Shown here: one piece after another, positions 55,415 to 64,000 of the stretch
How positions within the stretch are numbered: position 1 is the first letter of the stretch
Layout of the letters: every line of letters starts with the position of its first letter
Assembly: GCF_002288925.2 (NCBI RefSeq)
Contig: NW_022098026.1
Location: forward strand, 23,788,039-23,852,038
Length of the DNA stretch: 64,000 nucleotides
DNA from: Delphinapterus leucas
Lineage: Eukaryota; Chordata; Mammalia; Artiodactyla; Monodontidae
Direction of reading: 5' to 3'
Translations under genes and position numbers: made by a program
Notes under the pieces: model-generated
Databases searched by the model: none
Told to the model about the DNA's origin: nothing
Seen by the model: the letters and a program-made list of their open reading frames with translations, nothing else

Positions 55415-55500
55415 TGGAGCTATGGAAGCCAGGGCTCTAACACATCTCTGCCACTGATGTATAGGATTTGGACAGGTCACTTGTCCTCTCTAGACCTGTT
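55415..55500 (+). repeat. MIR SINE fragment, flanked by L2
   Basis: Segments AGCCAGGGCTCTAACACATC, 'CTCTGCCACTGATGTATAG' and 'CAGGTCACTTGTCCTCTCTA' follow MIR. L2-type sequence lies on both sides. Confidence 0.65.
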
Positions 55501-55620
55501 TCTTCATGTGGCCTCTTTGCTACCCCTTCAGCACACCAGCTACACGCCCCTGCCTCAGAGCTTTTACACCTGCTGTACCCTCTGCCTAATATGCTTTTTT
55601 ACCCAGATTATCTGCTAACA
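55501..55620 (+). repeat. L2 fragment, right part
   Basis: L2-like: GCACACCAGCTACACGCCCC, 'TGCCTCAGAGCTTTTACACC', 'TGCTGTACCCTCTGCCTAAT'. Confidence 0.7.
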
Positions 55621-55832
55621 AAACTATATATGCATTTACCCTTGGACCTACAAGCCAACTTCCATAAATTTAAGATACACTTCCACAAATACAAAACCAC
55701 ATATCCACAAAGTTACTCACCATATAATTCTATACAGGTTCTATAAAATATCAGAAACTTAGAAACACCTAAATGCCCATCCATAGGAAACTAATTGAAT
55801 GAGTTATGGTACACCTTTACAAAAGTATAACA

Positions 55833-55897
55833 CAGAGGAGAGAAGAGGAGGGACAGAAGGGGGCAAGGGAGGAAAAGGAGAAGGACAAAGAAAGAGA
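55833..55897. repeat. GA-rich low-complexity tract
   Basis: About 65 bp are almost entirely A and G. Confidence 0.9.
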
Positions 55898-56899
55898 TCT
55901 CCATGACCTAAAGTAAAAAAATAAATACATATATTTATCAAAAAATAAATTTAACTTAAAAAAGCAAGGTATAAAATAATTATCTATAACATCTACTTTT
56001 TACATGAGAAAGGAGGAAGTAAAGTACATATAAATAAATATTTGCTTATTTTTAGAAAGAGACACAGGAAAGATAATCTAGAAACTAGTGAAATGGTTAG
56101 CTATAGAACATGGGAATGTGGTGCCAGAGAGTAAAAATTCTCTGAATGGATGTAGTTTTGACTTTCAAACAGTGTAAGTACTTTACTTTTTCAAAAAATA
56201 AATAAAAAGGGAAAAAAACCCATAAAATTGAGTAAGAGAAACAAATGACTTTATATTAAAACCACAAATGAAAAGGAATTCATTCAAGTAACATTTAAAC
56301 ACAGTGCTTTGACTATTTCCCTTAGTGAGAAACACCTTAAGGACACAAAGAACTGCAAATTTGTTTTTCAAAAAATATATATTGAACTCTACTTAGTAAA
56401 TTTGTTGTTCATAGTAGCACTGCATTGGCAAGTCTGAAATTATTAACAGAGCAAATCAGTAAATATACTGAGGTTCTTGGGAACCAGAATTTTCACTGTG
56501 TGAGAAGAAAGATACAAATATTTTCAGGGAAAATGCAAGAAAGAATTGTGGTATTAGATAAAATTATGATTTTTATATATACATATTTCTTAGCTCTGCC
56601 TGTTGGAAAAGCCTAAAAAAAACCCATAACTTAGTAGCAATGAGCACACAAAACACCCACATCTTGCTTTCTTAATACCATTCTCCATTAAAATGAAGCA
56701 GAGGTCCTTGGAGAAAAAACTGATTCCTGTTCTGGGGACAGGAAAATACAAGGTGAAGAGGAAACTGCTTGTGCCATTAAGCAAAGAAATGTTCCAAGAC
56801 TGATGGGGAGATAGCAAAAGCACACAGGAACTAGCTTGAACGGGGCTCCCACTGGATAACTCCAGAAAATCTGAGCAGTCAAAGTATAACAATGGTAAC

Positions 56900-57627
56900 A
56901 GATTATAGCATATATGAAAAAAAGAACCCATCAGTCCATAGTGGTTTGTAAAGAATGGTGAAAGGCAAAAAATGGAAGCAAAGGGGAAACCTCTTCTTTA
57001 CAGAAGAATGATACCTAATACATGTAGAAGAAATGATAAAATTAAGAACTCACCCTATTACAACTACCCATGTAGTTACTGGCAGAAAGATGATCGATGA
57101 ATGCTACCATTTCCTGAAAGTTTGCTGGTAAACAGGATATTCACATAAATTTTAAAATATCACCTTACAGGCTACTTACTAATCACAAAAGAGAAAGGTT
57201 GCTTTTTCAATGGAGAAATCTGAAGATACTACTTTAACCAAGTGATCAAACTTAGTATCATCAGTAATGAGAACACACCAACAATATATGAACCTGACAA
57301 TCATCAATACATGATGCAGTGGGAAATATCACCCTGTAGTAGTCTTGCCAAGATTTTAAAATCTGAATCCAACCATGAGAAAACAGACAAATCCGGATTG
57401 TGAGGCAAACTTACTAGCAACTGGCATGGAGTCATCAAAAATGTTACTGTGATGAAAGACTGAAAAAGCAAAGCTGAGAAACTGTTCTAGTGTGAAGGAG
57501 ATCAAGAGACATGACCACAAAATGTAATGCTTAATCTCTGAATAGACCCTGAAAAAAAAAACCTAATATTATTGCTAAACTACACTGGGCATATAAAATA
57601 TATGCCCAATGTTACATTTCTTTCGCA

Positions 57628-57665
<38 letters not shown>

Positions 57666-57840
57666 CAAGATAATGTCCTAGTTCTTAGGGGTTATATGCT
57701 AAAGTATTGAAAGGTAAATTGTCATGGTGTTTGCAACTTACTGTTAAATGGTTCAAAATTTTTAAAAACTATATTCTAAATGCAAGGCGGTATCGTGGAT
57801 AGGATCTTGTAATAGCAAAAAGACATTAGCGGAAAAACTA
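56900..57840 (+). repeat. L1M 3'UTR, left part
   Basis: Old L1 3'UTR in sense orientation: CCATCAGTCCATAGTGGTTT, 'CTTCTTTACAGAAGAATGAT', 'GAATCCAACCATGAGAAAAC', 'GGGGTTATATGCTAAAGTAT'. It is interrupted by a TA microsatellite and then by a CHR SINE at 57844. Confidence 0.8.
57631..57662. repeat. (TA)16 microsatellite
   Basis: A 32-bp perfect TA run within L1M sequence. Confidence 0.95.
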
Positions 57841-57843
57841 GTG

Positions 57844-58182
57844 GGACTTCCCTGGTGGCGCAGTGGTTAAGAATCTGCCTGCCAATGCAGGGGACACGGA
57901 TTCTATCCCTGGTCTGGGAAGATCTCACACACCACAGAGCAACTAAGCCCATGCACCACAGCTACTGAAGCCCGCGCCCTAGAGCCCGTGTCGCAACTAC
58001 TGAAGCCTGCGCGCCTAGAGCCCACACTCTGCAGCAAGAGAAGCCACTGCAATGAGAAGCCCGCGCACCGCAACAAAGAGTAGCCCCCACCAGCTGCAAC
58101 TAGAGAAAGCCTGTGTGCAGCAACGAAGATCCAACACAGCCAAAGATAAATAAAAATTTATAAAAATACAGGCATATTAAAA
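57844..58182 (+). mobile_element. CHR-family SINE (long form)
   Basis: It starts GGACTTCCCTGGTGGCGCAG and has the long internal region (CAACTACTGAAGCCTGCGCG, 'GAGTAGCCCCCACCAGCTGC') and an A-rich tail. The target duplication is AAAAACTAGTG (57833-57843) against AAAAACTGGTG (58183-58193), one mismatch. It is inserted within an L1M. Confidence 0.94.
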
Positions 58183-58193
58183 AAAAACTGGTG

Positions 58194-58385
58194 AAATCCT
58201 AATGAAGCCTTTAGTTAATGGCAGCGTACCAGTATTAATTAGTTTTGACAACTGAACCAAGGTTACATAAAATAATAACATTAGGGGAAACTGAGTGAAG
58301 GGTGTACCAGAACTCTCCATACATTAGATGCAACTTTTCTATAAAGCTAAACTATTCCAAAATAAAAAGTGCATTTTAAAAAATG
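58194..58385 (+). repeat. L1M 3'UTR, right part
   Basis: It continues the L1M interrupted by the SINE: TTAGTTAATGGCAGCGTACC, 'GTGTACCAGAACTCTCCATA', 'AAACTATTCCAAAATAAAAA'. Confidence 0.75.
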
Positions 58386-59794
58386 TATGTTTAAAGAGAG
58401 AGAAAGCAAATGGAGCAAAATGTTAATAACTGGTAAATCTCAGTTGACAGGTATATGGATGTTTACTAGCCAATTATTTTAACTTTTCTGTAGGTTTAAA
58501 ATTTGTCAAAATGTGAAGAGAAAATAAAGTGACAGAAGGTTAAAAGCAAAAGAATGGAAAAAGATATTCTACATGAACACTAACCAAAAGAAGACTGATG
58601 TTACTATACTAATGCTAGACAAAGTAGCCTTTAGGAAAAAATAAAGGAAAAGTTCCTAATTAGAAAAGTTCAATTTACCAGAAAGACAGCAGAATCTAAA
58701 TTTATATGCACCTAATCACACAGCATCAAAATTTATAGAACAAAAATTGTCTGAACTAGAAGGAGAAATATGTATATCCAGGGTCATGAGAGATTTCAGT
58801 ACGTCTCCAAAACAAAGAGTACACCAAGAAAACAAAACGGTAGGATACAGATTTGAACAATTCAATCTGCAAGTATGACCTAATGTACGTATGTAGAGTT
58901 CCACAACTGCAGAATAAACATTCTTTAAAAGCTCACATGGAACATGTATAAAGAATGTTCATACACTGGGCGATAAGCTTGTCTTTACGGGAGGAGGCGT
59001 AAGGCAGGCTTCCAAGGTGCTGGCATTGTGATATTCCTTGACAGGGTGGTGATTACATAGGTTTTTGCTTTGTTGATAAATTCTGTTTCGTAGTTCATTT
59101 TTTGTATGTATTTTATATATTGTGTGTATATTATATATTTCTTATTGTTGTTCAGTTTATGTGCATTACATTTTACAACTTAAAAAGAGTTAGAATCCTT
59201 TAGGAAGGTAGCCATCTCCCATAAAACAATAAGCCCAATGCAGCTTATTTTTCCTTCAGCATTTCAACTAGTTGCTGTTTTTTGTTTCACACCTGATGAA
59301 GTAATAGGCTTGTGCTTAGAGGCTTCCTTATACAAAACTTACGTATCTTTAAACATAAAAAATATATTCAGCCCAGCAAGACATTTATTCTTAAGAGAGA
59401 CACATAGGAATTGAGACTGAGGGAACAGAGAATCCATGAATCCCAGCTCACACTTAATCCAAGGAAGTATAGGTTCATAGGCTCATTTAATAAAATAGGC
59501 ACAATCACTTACAATAGTAAAATTATTTTCCTTTCACCTTTCTTTTTTTTGGCCAAGCTCATTTCATTTAATTTGCCTAAGTTAAATGTTAAGTAGGCTT
59601 TAGGCCCCAGGAAGGATTACTTTGATGTTGGGAATAACTAAGGCTATGCAGACTGAGGGAGCAGAAAAGAATCTAATGGAGGGAAAACAAAACAGCTGCC
59701 CCAGAAGAACCAAACAAATATGACATGATTATGGCCCATAGTAATCTTAATATAACCTTTATATCTTAATCCTGATATAGTAGTAGTAGTAACA

Positions 59795-60095
59795 GAAGGA
59801 GTATTCAGTAACGTTTACTGAAGGCTCATCATCATCACCAATAACATTTCTAAAGGTCTACCACCTGCCAGGCACCACGCTCTATATAAGATTTTCCTCG
59901 ATTGTTTCATCTAAACATCTCACAGTAAGCCCAGAAAGTAGGTAAATTACTAGTTCCATTTTACAGATGAAGAAATAGGCTGAGTAACTGGCCAAAACCA
60001 CCCAAGTAGCAAGTGTAAGAAATGGAAATCTAACATAGCTAGCCTGAATTCAGAGAATGTAACCTTATCCACTCTGCTATACAGCCTGTTCCTAG
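59795..60095 (-). repeat. MIR SINE
   Basis: Reverse-complement MIR: CACCTGCCAGGCACCACGCT, 'TCCATTTTACAGATGAAGAA', 'GTAACTGGCCAAAACCACCC'. Confidence 0.85.
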
Positions 60096-60458
60096 CAGGT
60101 AAACAATGATTTGCACTTAATGATCTCTAAGGAATATTTCAGTTCTAACGTTCTAGGATTTGCTTTAATGATTCTATAATAGAGCATTCAACTAGGCCCA
60201 GTAATCTCAAACTGTATAAAGCAAAATAAGGAAGCTCCATAAAATCTCTTTACATGACCTGAAAAGTTAGAATTCAGGTTCCTTAGGATTATCAGAGTTG
60301 GACTTTCCCCATATTAAACCCTTCAAGAAATAGAAATGTTTTTCTTGTCTGTCAATCAATACCTAATATTTTTTCCTCATATGAAAACAAATGGCACAGA
60401 CAATATCAAATGACATTCCAGAAAGAATAAGAGAATTTGCAATGCTGTTGGCTTGATC

Positions 60459-60789
60459 CTTTTTGTTTTGTTTTTTGTTTTATTTATTTATTTTTGGCTG
60501 CATTAGGTCTTCGTTGCTGGGTGCGGGCTTTCTCTCTAGTTGCGGCAAGCAGGGGCTACTCTTTGTTGCAGTGCTGCTCAGGCTTCTCGCTGCAGTGGCT
60601 TCTCTTTATTGTGGAGCACAGGCTCTAGGCACATGGGCTTCAGCAGTTGTGGGACATGGGCTCAGTAGCTGTGGCGCACAGGTTTAGTTGCTCCGTGGCA
60701 TGTGGGATCTTCCCAGACCAGAGTTCGAACCCGTGTCCCCTGCATTGGCAGGCGGATTCTTAATCACTGTGCCACCAGGGAAGTCCCCA
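60459..60789 (-). mobile_element. CHR-family SINE (long form)
   Basis: Reverse-complement long CHR SINE: T-rich tail at the left, GGGCTTCAGCAGTTGTGGG and 'GTTCGAACCCGTGTCCCCTG' inside, and 'CACCAGGGAAGTCCCC' at its 5' end. Target duplication TTGGCTTGATC (60448-60458) against TTGGCTTCATC (60790-60800). Confidence 0.94.
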
Positions 60790-61338
60790 TTGGCTTCATC
60801 TTTAAACACAATTGGACTCAAGACAAATCTGATAGATGCAGATTTCTGGGGGAAATCCTAAATCCTAAAATTTCACCTAAATTTAGTGAAAATCAAATAA
60901 ACTGTTTATAAACTATTGATATTAGCCTTGAAAAAATATTATTGGTGGTTAATTGAATATATTAAAGCTAAAAAAAATTCTTATAAACATAAGACCTATT
61001 TGTTCTTTATACAAAATACTGAGTGATCATAATCAAGTCAAAATATTCTCATTTGTTCTTTTAAAATCATCATGAGAGTTCTTTTTAAAAAGCAAAACTA
61101 GCTGCCTAATTTACTCTTTTAGAAGAAAAACAGCTAACTCCACAATGGATATAATATAAAAAGTTGTTAGATGCTCCTTAGCCTCATAAATAATATGAAG
61201 TATACCTCATACAAGAAGCATACTGACACTTTTGTAATAATCTGAAATACTAGAAGCTTCTGGGAAATGGAAATAATTTGTTAAAAAACAAAGTATGGTA
61301 CAACTACTTCTCTTCGAGGCCTCAATAAGGAAAAAAAA

Positions 61339-61344
61339 TTTATT
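61339..61344 (-). promoter_or_regulatory. LARS1: Candidate LARS1 polyadenylation signal (AATAAA)
   Basis: The + strand reads TTTATT, giving AATAAA on the - strand about 170 nt after the LARS1 stop. A G/T-rich downstream element is not obvious, so this is a candidate only. Confidence 0.45.
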
Positions 61345-61513
61345 AGGTCCAGCAATCCAAGAAAACTTGGTGTATTTACAAGTACATGCAGAATTTGATG
61401 GTTAGAAATGAAATCTATTTAGGTCCAGCCTAAGATTCTCATAGCCCATCTATAGGCACAATCATAGTAGTAATATCCCCAGAAACCAGGATAAATCTCC
61501 AATGTGCCTGAAT

Positions 61514-61719
61514 TTAATGAACCAGATAGATCATTGTATCACCAATATCTGCCCATAGCCCATTTTCAGTAAGATGAATTTTCTTGCTCGTGAGGTCCAC
61601 GTGGAAAACAGCATGCTCAGAAATGGGGGTCTTCTCAGCGTGCTCTTTTCCCAGGACGGGAACTCGCCGAGGCCCCAACAGTGGATCATCAAATCTCATC
61701 AGTTTCACTTTGGAAAGGT
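61514..61719 (-). CDS. LARS1: LARS1 last coding exon, C-terminus of leucyl-tRNA synthetase
   Basis: On the - strand, acceptor TTCTTTTGCTGTAG precedes 61719. The exon enters in phase 1 and encodes 67 residues before TAA (61516-61514). It encodes [20 protein letters not shown], then '[20 protein letters not shown]' and the terminal '[15 protein letters not shown]'. I recognise the C-terminus of cytosolic leucyl-tRNA synthetase, which charges tRNA-Leu and also acts as a leucine sensor for mTORC1. This is the eukaryote-specific C-terminal extension, not the catalytic core. The gene's position next to PLAC8L1 in the same orientation agrees with human 5q32. No further LARS1 exon is recognised between 61720 and the window edge. 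Confidence 0.9.
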
Positions 61720-64000
61720 CTACAGCAAAAGAAAGTATCAATATGAACATTTAATTACAGTCACTGACTCAAACCCATGCCTGAGCCTGATAATTCACAC
61801 TGGTTGTTATATCTAAAACAATATTTTCATCAGATTACTAAGTAGGACCCGATGTCAGAAAGCAAAGCTGAATCTAACAAATCTTCATCTTCTGTCAACT
61901 TTTACCCAGATCAAAGACCAGCAGAGATTCTGGATAACACATCTCCTGAATTACAAACCAAGGGGAGGGACTGATTATATTTTTGAGTATTATCCTATAT
62001 GGTCTCTCAAATCACTTTTAATACACTTCAGTTAACCATTTTTCAGAATATTAAAAAGCCTAAAACTTATTTATCTTGCTTGTCTTGCTTCCTGGAATAC
62101 TTAAAAGTTCAAGAATTGTGGCTTTTGGGGAAAGATAATTTTGGAAAAAGAATTACTACTCTAAGAAATAGCATTACCAGTTTCTTGTTTTGCTCAAAGG
62201 ATGACAGTGTATTAACAAGCTAATGAGAGACAAGGAAAGAAGGGGAATGGCTGGGGGAAAGGGCGCAGGTTTTAGAATTTTGAGCTTTTGGATGAGTTCC
62301 AACCCTCCCTTGCTTGAGATTTTCCTGATCTGCTCTTATGCAAGCTGATAAGATGGCTCCTGGTAAAGACAGCACTTGTCCCTTGAACAAATTTATGATC
62401 CAACAATCCTGCCAACAACTGAGCCCAAAAGAAATTTATTTATTTCAGCAATTCTGAGACTTTTCAACATCAAATGGTTTTATTTTATATGGTAGAAAAA
62501 CACCATAAATGACTACAAATGCTGATTCTGGATTTACAGCTCATTCTAAGTGTAGCATGGCTAGTTTATACTTAACCTGATCCACAGAAACTGAAGATAT
62601 TTTCTGAATTACTTCCCACCCCTTTCTAAAGTAGATTGCTGGGTGGTATGGGCTACACTCCCTCATGTTGCCTTGAGAGTATGAAACTTAGCATGAGAGG
62701 GATAAGATTTAAAAAAAGATAAAAGGAAACATTAATGCAGCTGGCGGCTATGCCAGGAGTACAGGTTATCCAGGCATTCTATTCTCCTTGGGAAACAAAG
62801 ACTAAAGGACTACAAGTTTAGGGTAGGGATCCTGGGGCTTATGGAGCAATTATCTGCAACTACCATGAAGGCAAACCCTGCCTAAGAGTCTTTGTAGAGT
62901 CTCTGCAGAGGCCATACAATCTATCCCCATATACAGCACAAGCCCTGAAAATTAAAATGGGAAAGGAGCACTTACAGTCTTCATGACAGCCATGGTCTTA
63001 TTTGGGGGGAAGAACACAATTCATTTTAACAGCTACTGCAATTCAACATGTACATCAGCGATAGCAAATTATTTTCTTATGGAAGTAGTGACAAGTCCTA
63101 CCGGCAGATTTTATGCACAAAGCCTTTTACTGCAGATCTGCCTCTGTCTCTCTCTCTCACTCTCTCTGAAACAGACCTCCGTCATCATTCCAAGCAATGC
63201 TGAATCAAACTATTTCAAAGAAGCCTTAATACCCAACCAGGCTTCTAAGTGACAAAACACATCTGCTCTGATGTTTCACCATGTAGTTATTACTGCCAAT
63301 AAAATTACTGGTGCTTTCTTAGTGGTTTTACTATCTTTTCTTATCCCAGACCTCTCTTATCATTGAAAATGTTGAAATTTAAGTCTGCAACTAAACAAGA
63401 TTTAAGGCACTTAAAGATGAGAGTGATTGAGAGTCCCTAGGGACTGATAATGTGAAATGGAGCTTTTCACCTCCAAATTATTAGTTCATATGTGGCATGG
63501 GTGGTAAGTGATTTAAAGTCATTATCGTCAAATAGTTGCTCCATGGCCTTTGTGGACTGAATGACGATTTTAGCTAGTGCCTCCTGGACCTAGATCATAA
63601 TCACCCTCAATACAATTGGCACTAATTGGATGACTTGCTGGCTATCACAGCAGACAGACTGAGAAATATGTTATTGAATTTCACTCCTTTCCCATCTCAT
63701 ATACTCAATATACTCAGTCCCCTTAGATATCAAAGTGTTCTGAGGGCTTCTGGAAAAGTCTTAAGTTTAGAGCTCTTCTGTAGATACTTGGAGGAATATC
63801 AATTGCAAACTCCCCCTAATATTTCTATTTTCCAAATTCACAGTAGCCACTAATACCAAACTTAAAGCACTTCATGATAATATTATTCACAGCTAGAATG
63901 ACAAAGGATGTAAGAATTATGCCAGAGGCTCAGTGAGAAAAGACGAGCTAAAGAAAACACATCAGTACAGTTCTAAAGAACCTAGTCAGTGCTGCATCTG
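61720..64000 (-). other. LARS1: LARS1 last intron (partial)
   Basis: At least 2.28 kb lies upstream of the last LARS1 exon. I looked on the - strand for another exon with matching phase 1 donor and found none I can support. A short CT-rich stretch lies at about 63141-63166. No named repeat is recognised. Confidence 0.6.

Larger units (their letters stand above)
51494..61330. other. Intergenic DNA: PLAC8L1 5' flank to LARS1 3' end
   Basis: About 9.8 kb lies between the PLAC8L1 start and the LARS1 3' end, both on the - strand. It contains L2, MIR, L1M and two long-form CHR SINEs, listed separately. No exon, CpG island or clear promoter motif is recognised. 51700-52580, 53030-53940 and 58570-59790 contain nothing I can name. 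Confidence 0.6.

Overview
The window is vertebrate nuclear DNA, almost certainly from a cetacean. It contains at least ten tRNA-derived SINEs of the cetartiodactyl CHR type. Most start GGGCTTCCCTGGTGGCGCAG and many are flanked by target-site duplications. It also has an L1 with a cetartiodactyl-type 5' end and a palindromic mariner MITE like those of cetartiodactyls. Genes are split by GT-AG introns. There are no operons, prokaryotic signals or CRISPR arrays.

Three protein-coding genes can be read, in the order I know from human 5q32. (1) The last three coding exons of SH3RF2 (+ strand; 1095-1307, 4760-5118, 7282-7545) encode its C-terminal ~278 residues, including an RVxF-type PP1-docking motif. 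(2) A complete PLAC8L1 gene lies on the - strand, with four coding exons (51493-51369, 46380-46244, 29120-28984, 27647-27507) encoding a predicted 179-aa Cys-rich PLAC8-family protein. All splice phases match and no stop interrupts it. (3) The last coding exon of LARS1, cytosolic leucyl-tRNA synthetase, lies on the - strand (61719-61514). SH3RF2 and PLAC8L1 converge across about 20 kb of repeat-rich intergenic DNA (7.5-27.5 kb). PLAC8L1 and LARS1 are tandem on the - strand, separated by about 10 kb.

The rest is mostly interspersed repeats: ancient MIR, L2 and L1M fragments, hAT/MER5-like pieces, one MLT1-type LTR, younger L1 3' ends and the CHR SINEs. The most structured part is PLAC8L1 intron 2 (29.1-46.2 kb). 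There an old L1M (+) was split by a near-full-length L1 (-, about 32.57-38.66 kb), which in turn received a CHR SINE that leaves the L1 ORF2 frame open. The L1 reverse transcriptase carries a changed catalytic motif (FAGD for FADD). I found no undescribed multi-gene system. The notable items are the nested insertions, a 33-nt pure C tract, two local tandem duplications, an odd SH3RF2 splice acceptor and an isolated exon-like 46-mer.
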